Under the pieces are notes generated by a model, which was not told where the DNA came from, ran no database searches, and saw only the letters and a program-made list of their open reading frames with translations. This document shows, in pieces, positions 17,156 to 25,692 of a stretch of 64,000 nt of DNA. Source of the DNA: Rhodococcoides corynebacterioides NBRC 14404. GTDB lineage: Bacteria > Actinomycetota > Actinomycetes > Mycobacteriales > Mycobacteriaceae. Where the stretch lies: assembly GCF_001894765.1 (NCBI RefSeq), contig NZ_BCWV01000003.1, positions 744,001 through 808,000 of the forward strand, written 5' to 3'. The number at the start of each line of letters is the position of its first letter. Positions within the stretch are counted from its first letter, which is position 1. The position numbers and the translations under genes were made by a program.

Positions 17156-17168
17156 CTTCTACCTGGCG

Positions 17169-17660
17169 TCAGCCGGCGATGTCACGGTGGTAGGCCGCCA
17201 TCGCGGCGGTGAGGGCGCCGAAGACACGGTGGGCGGCGTCGAGGTCGGCGTCGGGCAGGTCGGCCATGGCCGTCCGGACGTGCACGCCGAGCGGACCGAA
17301 GAACTCGCGTGCCACCTCCATGCCGGGCTCGTCGTACCGCAGGATGACCCGGCGTCGATCGCGGGTGTCCGGTTCGCGGCGGATGTGGCCGGACGTGATC
17401 ATGCGCTCGACGAGGTAGGTCATGGCGGCCGAGGACAGCCCGAGGACGGAGCCGAGCTCACCCGGGGACACGGGCCGACCGCCGACGTCGGCGACCATGA
17501 TGTGCAGCAGCGCTCGGAAGTCGTTGGCACTCAGGCTGTGCTGGGCTCCGAATACTCGACCGAGACGATCGGACTCGGCGGTCATCGCGCGCACGTCCGA
17601 TGCGATGCGGGACTCGAGCTCGGCCCGCTCGGGGGTAGGACGGCCGTCCTGGGCTGACAT
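17169..17660 (-). CDS. MarR-family transcriptional regulator
   Basis: The 163-residue protein has a MarR winged helix: LSANDFRALLHIMVAD, then the recognition region GELGSVLGLSSAAMTYLVERM and the wing ITSGHIRREPDTRDRRRV. The helical ends form the dimer interface. It is divergent from the MMPL exporter gene, and a 10-bp inverted repeat covers the promoter between them. It is therefore likely the local repressor, released by a small lipophilic ligand. The ATG at 17660 was chosen; the open frame continues upstream only as antisense of the exporter gene. Confidence 0.92.
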   Translation of the reverse strand: MSAQDGRPTPERAELESRIASDVRAMTAESDRLGRVFGAQHSLSANDFRALLHIMVADVGGRPVSPGELGSVLGLSSAAMTYLVERMITSGHIRREPDTRDRRRVILRYDEPGMEVAREFFGPLGVHVRTAMADLPDADLDAAHRVFGALTAAMAAYHRDIAG

Positions 17661-17700
17661 CGACACTCCTTCGACCGGAGTCAGACTACTCGCGCTCAAG

Positions 17701-17745
17701 TATCTCAGTTGCTGAATCATCAAAAAACTGAGATAGTTGTCGCCG
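17701..17745 (+). promoter_or_regulatory. MarR-type operator over a leaderless promoter
   Basis: TATCTCAGTT (17701-17710) and AACTGAGATA (17726-17735) form a perfect 10-bp inverted repeat. The left arm abuts a TTGCTG -35 candidate (17709-17714) and the right arm covers GATAGT (17732-17737), with a 17-nt spacer. Transcription would start at or next to the exporter GTG at 17745, so the mRNA is probably leaderless. Binding of the divergent MarR protein here would block the polymerase. Confidence 0.6.
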
Positions 17746-19919
17746 TGAGCGCATCGACCGCACCCGCCGACTCGTCGTCCCCGTCGTCCCCGTCGTCGCT
17801 GTGGAGCCGCGTCTCCGCTCTGGTCTCCTCGCGCCGATCCTGGATCGTGGCGCTGATCGTCACCATCGCGGCCATCGGACTGGTCGGCGGCGTGGGGGCC
17901 AACGACGCCGCCGAGAGCTCCCCCAGCTCGGTCCCCACCGACGCGGAATCGGCCCGGGCGAGCGCAGTGCTCGAGCAGTTCCCCGACGCCGACGTCGCGT
18001 CGACCATCCTCGTGGCCACCCGCGCGGACGGCGGAGCGCTCACCCCGCAGGACCTCGCGGCCGTCGACGAGGCACGCGGTCGCATGCTCACCGTCGACCG
18101 CGGCCTCGACGCCGATTCCCCGGCAGCGCCGGTGATTCCGTCGCCCGACGGCCAGGCGGCCATCGCCCCGGTGCAACTGTCGACGGCGGAGACCGGACTC
18201 GGCCTGTCCGACACCGTGACCGAGCTGCGCGACGCCGCCCGTGACGGTGCGCCCGCCGACCTCGTCCTCCAGGTCACCGGTGGGCCGGCCTTCGGCGCCG
18301 ACATCGCGAACTCGTTCTCGGGCGCCAACTTCGTCCTCCTGGGCGTCACCGCCCTGGTCGTGGCCGTCCTGCTGATCGTCACCTACCGCTCGCCCGTCCT
18401 GTGGCTGATTCCGTTGGCCGTCATCGGATTCGGTGACCGCGTGGCGTCGTCGGTCGGCACGGCCGTCGCCGAGCTGACCGGGCTGTCGTTCGACGGCAGC
18501 ACGTCGGGCATCACCAGCGTGCTGGTGTTCGGCGCCGGCACCAACTACGCCCTGCTGCTCATCTCCCGCTACCGCGAGGAACTGCGCCGCGAGGCCGACC
18601 ATCGCGTCGCGCTACGCCTGGCCGTGCGCCGCGCCGGCCCGGCGATCCTCGCCAGCAACGCCACCGTGGTGCTCGCGCTGCTGACCCTGCTGCTCGGCAC
18701 CCTGCCCAGCACACGGAGTCTCGGCGGACTGGCCGCGGCCGGACTGGTGGTCGCCGCGATCTTCGTCCTGTTCGTGCTCCCCCCGTTGCTGGCCCTGTTC
18801 GGGCGAAAGCTGTTCTGGCCGTTCGTCCCCCGCGTCGGTGATCCCGAGCCGACCGACAAGGGCGTCTTCTTCCGCATCGCCTCCGGGGTGAGCCGTCGCC
18901 CCGGCCGCACGGCCGTCGTCTCCATCGTCGCCCTCGCCGTCTGCGCGCTCGGGCTGATCGGCACCAGCGTGGGGCTGTCGCAGACCCAGCAGTTCCGCGT
19001 CGAGGCCGAGGCCGTGACCGGCATCGACACCCTCGCCGAACACTTCCCCGCCGGTCGGTCCGATCCGACCGTGGTCATCGCGCGGACCGACGCCGCCCCC
19101 GCCGTTCAGGACGCACTGGACGCGGCCCCCGGCGTGGTCTCGGCGACCGAGTCGGCCGCGTCGACCACCGGGCTCACCGAGTGGTCCGTCGTCCTGGACG
19201 GTGAGCCGGCCTCCGATGCCGCGTTCGACGCCGTCCGGGCCGTGCGCGGCGAACTCTCCGCCGTCCCGAACGCCGACGCCGTCGTGGGCGGCAGCGACGC
19301 CGAGGCGCTCGACACCGCCGACGCCGCGCAGCGGGACCGCCTGGTGATCATCCCGGTGATCCTCGCCGTGGTGCTCGCCGTCCTGTTCCTGCTGCTGCGC
19401 TCGGTGGCCGCGCCGCTGATCCTGGTGGCCACCACGGTGCTCAGCACCGTCGCCGCGCTGGGCGTGGGCAGTTGGGCCAGCCAGACCGTGTTCGGCTTCC
19501 CGGCCCTGGGCGACAACGTCCCGCTGTTCGCGTTCCTGTTCCTCGTCGCGCTGGGCGTCGACTACACGATCTTCCTGGTCACCCGTGCGCGGGAGGAGAC
19601 GCCGCAGCACGGCACCCGGACCGGCATCGTGCGCGCGGTCGCCTCGACGGGTGCGGTCATCACCAGCGCGGGCATCGTGCTCGCCGCCGTGTTCGCCGTG
19701 CTCGGCGTGCTGCCGCTCATCCTGCTCACCCAGCTGGGCATCATCGTCGGCATCGGCATCCTGCTCGACACCTTCGTCGTCCGGACCGTCGTCATCCCGG
19801 CGCTGTTCACGCTGGTGGGTCCCCGCATCTGGTGGCCGACCGCGCTCGACCCCGAATCCGAAGAACCATCGACACCCGAAGATCCACGGACACCCACTCA
19901 CGAAGGAGCTCATCGATGA
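17745..19919 (+). CDS. MMPL/RND-family membrane exporter
   Basis: The 724-residue protein has the RND two-fold layout. A first transmembrane helix is followed by an extracytoplasmic domain, then a cluster of helices containing LTGLSFDGSTSGITSVLVFGAGTNYALLLISRYREELR. The second half repeats this with NVPLFAFLFLVALGVDYTIFLVTRAREE. The paired GAGTNYALL and GVDYTIFL segments are typical of proton-coupled MMPL transporters that export lipids or drugs across the inner membrane. It starts at GTG 17745, with no ribosome binding site but a promoter at the right distance. Its stop overlaps the lipocalin start (ATGA), so the two are one unit under the MarR regulator. Confidence 0.92.
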   Translation: MSASTAPADSSSPSSPSSLWSRVSALVSSRRSWIVALIVTIAAIGLVGGVGANDAAESSPSSVPTDAESARASAVLEQFPDADVASTILVATRADGGALTPQDLAAVDEARGRMLTVDRGLDADSPAAPVIPSPDGQAAIAPVQLSTAETGLGLSDTVTELRDAARDGAPADLVLQVTGGPAFGADIANSFSGANFVLLGVTALVVAVLLIVTYRSPVLWLIPLAVIGFGDRVASSVGTAVAELTGLSFDGSTSGITSVLVFGAGTNYALLLISRYREELRREADHRVALRLAVRRAGPAILASNATVVLALLTLLLGTLPSTRSLGGLAAAGLVVAAIFVLFVLPPLLALFGRKLFWPFVPRVGDPEPTDKGVFFRIASGVSRRPGRTAVVSIVALAVCALGLIGTSVGLSQTQQFRVEAEAVTGIDTLAEHFPAGRSDPTVVIARTDAAPAVQDALDAAPGVVSATESAASTTGLTEWSVVLDGEPASDAAFDAVRAVRGELSAVPNADAVVGGSDAEALDTADAAQRDRLVIIPVILAVVLAVLFLLLRSVAAPLILVATTVLSTVAALGVGSWASQTVFGFPALGDNVPLFAFLFLVALGVDYTIFLVTRAREETPQHGTRTGIVRAVASTGAVITSAGIVLAAVFAVLGVLPLILLTQLGIIVGIGILLDTFVVRTVVIPALFTLVGPRIWWPTALDPESEEPSTPEDPRTPTHEGAHR

Positions 19920-20521
19920 AGCGCACGTTCGCCCGAGCCGCCGCTGCTCTCGCCCTCGCCACCGGAGCCGCACTGGCCGGCAGCGGCGCCGCCTCCGCCC
20001 AGCCGCTGTGGGAGCCGCTGCAGCCGATCCAGAAGCTCGACATCGAGCGCTACACCGGCGACTGGTGGCAGCTCGCCGCCGTGCCGCAGCCGTTCAACCT
20101 GAACTGCGCGAAGGACACCAAGGCGAACTACCAGCTGCTCGACCCGGCGAACGTGCGCGTGCAGAACACCTGCACCCGCTGGGACGGCGGCCGCAACGAG
20201 ATCCTCGGCAACGCGCGCGTCAACGACCCGGTCACTCAGGCGCAGCTGCACGTGAGCTTCCCCGGCGTCCCCACGCAGGACAACCCGGACGGCCCCACCA
20301 ACTACATCGTCACCTACATCGCCGACGACTACTCGTGGGCCCTGGTCGGCGATCCGTTCCGCACGTCGGGCTTCGTCCTCTCGCGCTCCCCGCAGGTGAG
20401 CACGGAGAAGTGGCAGGAGATCCGGCGCGTGGTCGAGAGCCGCGGTTACAACGCCTGCCTGGTGCTCACCTCGCCCACCACCGAGGGCTCGAACGAGATC
20501 CGTCCGCTCTGCACCGTCTGA
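19916..20521 (+). CDS. Exported lipocalin (Blc-like)
   Basis: The 201-residue precursor has a signal peptide (MKRTFARAAAALALATGAALAGSGAASA). The lipocalin signature follows: LDIERYTGDWWQLAAVPQPF, the NTCTRWDGGRNEILGNARV strand and the YSWALVGDP strand. Lipocalins bind small hydrophobic ligands in a beta-barrel. There is no lipobox cysteine at the cleavage site, so it should be secreted rather than lipid-anchored. It overlaps the exporter stop by 4 bp and has AAGGAG at 19903-19908. Its position suggests it receives or carries the lipid handled by the exporter, which is an inference. Confidence 0.9.
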   Translation: MKRTFARAAAALALATGAALAGSGAASAQPLWEPLQPIQKLDIERYTGDWWQLAAVPQPFNLNCAKDTKANYQLLDPANVRVQNTCTRWDGGRNEILGNARVNDPVTQAQLHVSFPGVPTQDNPDGPTNYIVTYIADDYSWALVGDPFRTSGFVLSRSPQVSTEKWQEIRRVVESRGYNACLVLTSPTTEGSNEIRPLCTV

Positions 20522-20530
20522 CGCACCGAG

Positions 20531-20564
20531 GACCGCCGCGGTGGCTCGCGTCACCGCGGCGGTC
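20531..20564. terminator. Hairpin terminator of the MarR-regulated unit
   Basis: A 13-bp perfect stem (20531-20543 with 20552-20564) closes on an 8-nt loop, 9 nt after the lipocalin stop. No T-run is present. Confidence 0.75.
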
Positions 20565-20598
20565 GACGGCCCCCGTGCGCCGATAAACTGGGCTCACC

Positions 20599-20979
20599 AT
20601 GCTCACACCCATCACGGTCGCGCTCTACGTGCTTCCCCTCGTCGCCGCGGGGTGGGCGACGGTGAAGATCGTCCGCGACAAGCCGCTGCTGCTGGCGCAC
20701 CGCAGCGACCGCGTCTTCTTCCGTTTCCTCGTCGGCATCGAACTGCTCGTGATCGTGCAGGCCGTCGTCGGCTTCGTCAGCCTCGCGGTGACCGATCACC
20801 AGGTCCACGCCGTGACCTTCGGCGCCTACCTGATCGGGCTGACACTGCTGCTGCCCCTCGGGGTCTGGTGGTCGCTCGGCGATCGCAGCCGCGGCGGTAC
20901 CGCCGTCCTCGTCGTCGTCACCCTCACGCTCGCGGTCATGGTGCTGCGACTGACCCAGATCTGGAACGGCCATGCCTGA
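20599..20979 (+). CDS. Small integral membrane protein (four helices)
   Basis: The 126-residue product is almost wholly hydrophobic, with four predicted helices (LTPITVALYVLPLVAAGWA, RFLVGIELLVIVQAVVGFVSL, FGAYLIGLTLLLPLGVWWSL and VLVVVTLTLAVMVLRL). No motif points to a function. A TAAACT box at 20584-20589 lies 9 nt before the ATG, so the leader would be very short. The next gene overlaps its end by 8 bp and encodes a similar small membrane protein. Such adjacent pairs are common in Rhodococcus relatives, but their role is unknown to me. Confidence 0.75.
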   Translation: MLTPITVALYVLPLVAAGWATVKIVRDKPLLLAHRSDRVFFRFLVGIELLVIVQAVVGFVSLAVTDHQVHAVTFGAYLIGLTLLLPLGVWWSLGDRSRGGTAVLVVVTLTLAVMVLRLTQIWNGHA

Positions 20980-21406
20980 CGCCCACACCGACGACACCCG
21001 CGCAACCCTGGCGGCCACGACGCGGTCGGGGCCGGGTCGCATCCTCATCGCCCTCTACGCGATCTTCTCCGTCGCCGCGACGTCCCGGTCCGCAGTGCAG
21101 ATCGCGACGCGATTCGACGCGGCCCCGATCGCCTTCCTGCTGTCGGCGTTCGCCGCGGTGGTCTACATCGTCGGAACCGTCTGTCTGGCCCGCGCCTCGG
21201 TCGTCTCCCGGCGGATCGCCACGATCTCGTGCGTGGTCGAGCTGGTCGGCGTCGTGGCCGTCTCGATCGCCAGTTACGCCGTGCCGCAGGAGTTCCCGGA
21301 GCCGACGGTCTGGTCGCACTTCGGGTCCGGCTACCTCTTCGTGCCGGTGGTCCTGCCCATCGCCGCGCTCTGGTGGCTGCGGCGCACCGAGCGCGTCGGC
21401 GGCTAA
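20972..21406 (+). CDS. Small integral membrane protein
   Basis: The 144-residue protein has a short polar N-terminus, then four hydrophobic segments (IALYAIFSVAATSRSAVQI, FLLSAFAAVVYIVGTVCLA, ISCVVELVGVVAVSIASYAV and YLFVPVVLPIAALWWLRR). It overlaps the preceding membrane protein gene by 8 bp and is probably co-translated with it. It converges on the SRPBCC gene with a 4-bp overlap. From memory, the VPQEFPEPTVWSHFGSGYLFVPVVLP wording is conserved in small actinobacterial membrane proteins without known function. Confidence 0.78.
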   Translation: MPDAHTDDTRATLAATTRSGPGRILIALYAIFSVAATSRSAVQIATRFDAAPIAFLLSAFAAVVYIVGTVCLARASVVSRRIATISCVVELVGVVAVSIASYAVPQEFPEPTVWSHFGSGYLFVPVVLPIAALWWLRRTERVGG

Positions 21407-21831
21407 CCCAGCTTGGCCAGGTTGGTCACCGAGTCCCGCACGTCGGATTCGAGCACCTTGGCCACGACGGTGCCGATCGGACCGCTGAGCAGTCCACCGC
21501 GGAAGTTCGCCTCGAGGGTGAACGTCGACCCCGCGTCCTTCGGCGCCACCAGCATGCGCAGATCGATCTTGACCCCGCCCTTCCCGGTGCCGAGCAGGGC
21601 GATCTCGTGCGGCTTGTCGTACTCGGCGATGGTCCAGGTGATGACGTTGCGGAAACCCTTGACCTTGATCAGGGAATCGACCGTCACGCCCTCGTGCAGC
21701 GTCGTGGGAATCGGGCTGCGCCATCCGCCGAAGATGGTCATCCAGTCGTCGAACCCCGACAGGTCCGACGCCCGCGCCCAGGCCTCGTCCGGTGTCATCG
21801 TCGATTCCACCGACACGTTCACTCCCGCCAC
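21403..21831 (-). CDS. SRPBCC-fold lipid/ligand-binding protein
   Basis: The 142-residue protein has the START/SRPBCC pattern of an N-terminal strand (VNVSVESTMTPDEAWARASDLSGFDDWMTIFGGWRSP), central strands (VDSLIKVKGFRNVITWTIAEYD, FTLEANFRGGLL) and a long C-terminal helix (GPIGTVVAKVLESDVRDSVTNLAKL). Such proteins bind hydrophobic ligands in a deep cavity, sometimes as polyketide cyclases; the ligand is not predictable. GTG 21831 is preferred as the start; the GTG at 21822 is an alternative. The gene is divergent from ligD. Confidence 0.85.
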   Translation of the reverse strand: MAGVNVSVESTMTPDEAWARASDLSGFDDWMTIFGGWRSPIPTTLHEGVTVDSLIKVKGFRNVITWTIAEYDKPHEIALLGTGKGGVKIDLRMLVAPKDAGSTFTLEANFRGGLLSGPIGTVVAKVLESDVRDSVTNLAKLG

Positions 21832-21962
21832 GCGGATCCTCGCTCCCACTCGTCGTGCCCGAACCCGGGTCACCGGTCCGGATCGAGTCCACCTGTACCC
21901 ACGGAGGACTCGCCACAACCGTCCCACGGCTCACCGAGGCGCCCCCGCCTAGGGTGGAGCGC

Positions 21963-24260
21963 ATGCCACCCGCCGGGTCGACGCGTCGCGAGATCGACGG
22001 GCACACGCTGACCTTCACGAATCCGGACAAGATCCTGTATCCCCAGACCGGCACCACCAAGGCCGAGGTGATCGACTACTACCTCGCCGTGGCCGACGCC
22101 ATGCTGCCGCATCTGGCCGGCCGACCCGTCACCCGCAAACGGTGGCCGAACGGCGTCGAGCACCCGGCCTTCTTCGAGAAGAACCTCGCCGCGTCGGCTC
22201 CGGACTGGTTGGACCGCCGCCGCATTCATCATTCGGACCGCGTCGTGGTGTACCCGGTGTTCCACGGCCACGCCGACCTCGCGTGGCTGGGGCAGCAGGC
22301 GGCGCTCGAGGCGCACGTCCCGCAGTGGACCTTCGATCGGGACGAGCAGGGCAAGGCCACCCGCATCGTGTTCGACCTCGACCCCGGTGACGACGTCGAC
22401 CTCGACACGTGTGCGACGGTCGCGTGCGCGGTCCGGGCCATGGTCACCGACATCGGACTGACCGCCTTCCCCCTCACCAGCGGCAGCAAGGGAATTCACC
22501 TCTACGTGCCGCTGGAGAAGCCGGTCACCTCGGCGGGCGCGTCGACCGTCGCCAAGCGCGTGGCGACGCTGCTGGAGGGCACGATGCCGGACCTCGTGAC
22601 GGCGTCGATGTCCAAGGCGCTCCGGCCCGGCAAGGTGTTCCTCGACTGGAGTCAGAACAACGGCAAGAAGACCACCATCGCGCCGTACTCGCTGCGCGGA
22701 CGCAGCCGGCCGACCGTGGCCGCCCCTCGGACCTGGGAGGAGATCGAGGGCGGCGGGCTGACCCAACTCGCGTTCGGCGAGGTGATCGATCGCCTGCACC
22801 GCGACGGCGATCTGCTGGCGGATCTCGACGCCGCCGTGCCCGGGGGCACCTCCGACCGGTTGGGGCCGTACCGCGGTAAACGCACCACGTCGCGCACACC
22901 CGAGCCCGTCCCGACCGGTTCGGCGCCGGAATCCGCCTCCGCGACCACGACCTTCGTCATCCAGGAACACCACGCCCGTCGGCTGCACTACGACTTCCGA
23001 CTCGAACGCGACGGCGTGCTCGTCTCGTGGGCGGTACCGAAGAACCTGCCCGCCGACACCGCGACGAACCACCTCGCCGTCCACACCGAGGATCACCCCC
23101 TCGACTACGCCACCTTCGAGGGCACGATCCCGTCGGGCGAGTACGGCGGTGGCGAGGTCACCGTCTGGGATCACGGCACCTACACGACCGAGAAGTGGCG
23201 GGACGACGAGGTGATCGTCACCCTGGCCGGCCAGCGCGTCTCCGGCCGGTACGCCCTGATCCGGACCGGGGGCGATCAGTGGCTGGTCCGCCGGACCAAG
23301 ACGACCGCGTCGGGCATCCCGCAGGGCGACGCGGCGCTGCCCACCCGGGTTCGTCCCATGCTCGCGACCACCGGTGAGCTCGACGCGCTCGACGCGGATC
23401 AGTGGTCCTTCGAGGGCAAGTGGGACGGCGTGCGCGTGGTGGCCACGTTCGACCGGGGCGAGGCCGTGCTCGAGAGCCGCACGGGACAGGACCTCACCCG
23501 TCGCTACGCGGGCATCACGGCGTTGGCGGCGGACCTCGCCGACCACCGGGTGGTGCTCGACGGGGAAGCCGTCGCGTACCGGGAGGACGGCGTCACCAGT
23601 TTCGAACTCCTGCAGGACGCCCATCCCGACGACGTCCAGTACATCTGCTTCGACATCCTCCATCTCGACGGCACCGACCTCACCGGCAAGAAGTTCGCCG
23701 ACCGACGCCGCATTCTCGAGCTGCTCCTCACCGGCCTCGAATCGGCGACGGTGTCGCCGCTGATGGCCGGCACCCCGGCGGGCGCGCTGGCCGAGAGCGA
23801 ACGACGGGGGTGGGAAGGCATCGTCGCCAAGCGCCGCGATTCCGTCTACGAGGTCGGCCGGCGCAGCACCGCGTGGATCAAGGTGAAGAACTGGCGGACG
23901 CAGGAGGTGGTGATCGGCGGGTGGCGTGCCGGACAGGGCGGGCGGACCGGCAGCATCGGCTCCCTCCTGCTCGGGGTCCCCGACGGCGACGGGCTGCGGT
24001 ACGTGGGCCGGGTGGGGACGGGATTCACCGAGCGCGCCCGTGCCGACCTGCTCGACCGGTTGCGCCCACTGGTGCGGGAGGACTCACCGTTCGATCGTCC
24101 GCTGCCGACCGTGGATCGCAAGGACGCGACCTGGACCGAACCCGTCCTCGTCGGCGAGGTGCGGTTCTTCGAGTGGACCGAGGGTGGGTCGTTGCGTCAC
24201 CCCAGTTGGCGCGGGCTGCGCGAGGACAAGAATCCCGACGACGTGGTGCGGGAGTCCTGA
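21963..24260 (+). CDS. ligD: Multifunctional non-homologous end-joining ATP-dependent DNA ligase
   Basis: LigD fills, trims and seals double-strand breaks together with Ku. The 765-residue protein has the mycobacterial order POL-PE-LIG. The polymerase/primase domain spans about 1-290, with catalytic D138/D140 (FDLDPGDD). The phosphoesterase spans about 325-440, with H336/H337 (HHARRLHYDFRLE) and EDHPLDYATFEG. The ligase spans about 460-765, with nucleotidyl lysine K486 (EGKWDGVRV) and an OB fold. A TAGGGT box at 21950-21955 lies 7 nt before the ATG. No ku gene is in the window, so it must lie elsewhere if the pathway is complete. Confidence 0.95.
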   Translation: MPPAGSTRREIDGHTLTFTNPDKILYPQTGTTKAEVIDYYLAVADAMLPHLAGRPVTRKRWPNGVEHPAFFEKNLAASAPDWLDRRRIHHSDRVVVYPVFHGHADLAWLGQQAALEAHVPQWTFDRDEQGKATRIVFDLDPGDDVDLDTCATVACAVRAMVTDIGLTAFPLTSGSKGIHLYVPLEKPVTSAGASTVAKRVATLLEGTMPDLVTASMSKALRPGKVFLDWSQNNGKKTTIAPYSLRGRSRPTVAAPRTWEEIEGGGLTQLAFGEVIDRLHRDGDLLADLDAAVPGGTSDRLGPYRGKRTTSRTPEPVPTGSAPESASATTTFVIQEHHARRLHYDFRLERDGVLVSWAVPKNLPADTATNHLAVHTEDHPLDYATFEGTIPSGEYGGGEVTVWDHGTYTTEKWRDDEVIVTLAGQRVSGRYALIRTGGDQWLVRRTKTTASGIPQGDAALPTRVRPMLATTGELDALDADQWSFEGKWDGVRVVATFDRGEAVLESRTGQDLTRRYAGITALAADLADHRVVLDGEAVAYREDGVTSFELLQDAHPDDVQYICFDILHLDGTDLTGKKFADRRRILELLLTGLESATVSPLMAGTPAGALAESERRGWEGIVAKRRDSVYEVGRRSTAWIKVKNWRTQEVVIGGWRAGQGGRTGSIGSLLLGVPDGDGLRYVGRVGTGFTERARADLLDRLRPLVREDSPFDRPLPTVDRKDATWTEPVLVGEVRFFEWTEGGSLRHPSWRGLREDKNPDDVVRES

Positions 24261-24479
24261 CCCCACCGGGGGCTACCCGGGACCGTTCACAACACCCGCG
24301 CATTCGATTGCCGGTGTTCGCGCGCATGGTTACGGTTCGGATACGGAGCGGGGTGCCGGTTGCTGTGCTCGCACGGCACGGGGGGCGTCGGTTTTTCGGG
24401 ACCATTACGGGCCCGAGGACCGATGTGCCACCATCGGCACCGACAACCGCACGGTCGGTTCGTAGGGAGTGGTATCACC

Positions 24480-25688
24480 GTGGGCACAATTCGTCGTTCG
24501 TTTCTCGTCGCCGTCGCGGCCGCACTGGTCGCCGTCGGTCTACCCGGTTCGGCGTCCGCGGGGGCGCAGTACCCCATCCCCAACGCCGACCCGTTCTACT
24601 CCGCCGGCGGCGACATCTCCGGAGTCGCCCCCGGTACGGTGCTGGCGGCGCGGCAGGTACCCAACCCGCCCAACTTCATCGGGGTGAACACCTGGCAGCT
24701 CGCGTTCCGCAGCACGGCCAGCGAGGGCAAGCCCATCGTCGGCGTGACCACGGTCTTCGTGCCGGTCGTCAAGGCGCCGGACGGGCCCCTGCTGTCCTAC
24801 CAGCAGATCGTCAACGCTCTCGGGCTGAAGTGCGCGCCGTCGCAGGCCCTCTACTCCACCGACCCCAACGTCGTCATCCGTGACGCGGCAGCGCTGAACG
24901 TCGTGTTCCAGCGCGGGTGGTCGGTCGCCATGACCGATCATCTGGGCCCCACCAGCGCCTACGGCGCGGCCAAGCTCGGCGGCCAGCTCACCCTCGACGG
25001 CATCCGCGCCGCCAAGAACTTCGACCCGCTGCAGCTGCGCAACAGCCCGGTCGCCATGGCCGGCTACTCCGGCGGCGGCATGGCCACCGCCTGGGCCGCG
25101 GCGCTCGCGCCGTCCTACGCCCCCGAGCTGAACATCGTGGGCAGCGCCCAGGGTGGGGTGCCGATGAACCTGGTGAAGATGGGCTACCTGCTCGGCGAGG
25201 ACACGCCGCACCCCGCGTTCGGCCTCGTCCTCGCCGCCGCCATCGGCCTGGGGCGGGAGTACCCGGATCGGATGCCGGTCTCGGAGAACCTGACGCCGCA
25301 GGGCACCGCGATGATGAACCAGGTGGCCAACTCCTGCACCAACGACATCCTCGCCGTCGGCGCGAACCACAGTGCCGCGGAGATCACCGCCAACCGGTCC
25401 GTGTTCCAGGACCCCGAGGGTCGGCGCGTGGTGGAGGAGAACAGCCTCGAGCTCTACCCCGGCATCCCGCGAGCGCCGATCTTCGAGTGGCACAGCCCCA
25501 CCGATGTGCTGATCCCGGTGGACGCGATCGACAACTCGACCAGGCGGTACTGCGCAGCCGGCACCCCGGTGCAGACCCTGCTGACGCCGAGCCCGGACCA
25601 CCTGTCGGCGGCCCTGCTCGGCCTCCCCGCAGCGCTGCAGTGGCTGAACGACCGCTTCGCCGGGCTGCCCGCGCCCAGCACCTGCTGA
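24480..25688 (+). CDS. Secreted lipase/esterase (secretory lipase family)
   Basis: The 402-residue precursor has a signal peptide (RRSFLVAVAAALVAVGLPGSASA). An alpha/beta hydrolase of the fungal-type secretory lipase family follows, which is common in mycolate actinobacteria. The nucleophile is S197 in GYSGGG, and the candidate triad partners are in SPTDVLIP (Asp) and SPDHLS (His). Cysteines near KCAPSQ, NSCTND and RYCAAG may form disulfides. GTG 24480 with AGGGAG at 24464-24469 was chosen; the frame extends upstream to 24360 without a signal-like start. It ends 4 nt before the convergent ABC exporter gene. The substrate is likely acylglycerols, which is not proven. Confidence 0.9.
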   Translation: MGTIRRSFLVAVAAALVAVGLPGSASAGAQYPIPNADPFYSAGGDISGVAPGTVLAARQVPNPPNFIGVNTWQLAFRSTASEGKPIVGVTTVFVPVVKAPDGPLLSYQQIVNALGLKCAPSQALYSTDPNVVIRDAAALNVVFQRGWSVAMTDHLGPTSAYGAAKLGGQLTLDGIRAAKNFDPLQLRNSPVAMAGYSGGGMATAWAAALAPSYAPELNIVGSAQGGVPMNLVKMGYLLGEDTPHPAFGLVLAAAIGLGREYPDRMPVSENLTPQGTAMMNQVANSCTNDILAVGANHSAAEITANRSVFQDPEGRRVVEENSLELYPGIPRAPIFEWHSPTDVLIPVDAIDNSTRRYCAAGTPVQTLLTPSPDHLSAALLGLPAALQWLNDRFAGLPAPSTC

Positions 25689-25692
25689 TCGG

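Larger units (their letters stand above)
14579..17168. other. Lower-GC accessory islet between thrC and marR
   Basis: From just after the thrC stop to just before the marR stop, base composition drops visibly, from near 70 % to roughly 50-58 % GC by eye. Codons such as ATA, TTT, AAA and TTA become frequent and gene density falls. The 14579-15005 stretch shows no convincing gene. The islet holds one solid orphan ORF (15105-16070), a small membrane protein (16475-16696), a doubtful ORF (16110-16355) and possible debris (16837-17155). No integrase, transposase, tRNA or clean direct repeat was found at the edges. Confidence 0.6.

Noticed and set aside
14579..17168. Attachment-site direct repeats flanking the islet
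   Set aside because: Only a loose similarity around GCTTCT was seen at the two ends, too short and imperfect to call.
21963..24260. A Ku partner gene next to ligD
   Set aside because: None of the flanking genes is Ku-like; the neighbours are an SRPBCC protein and a lipase.
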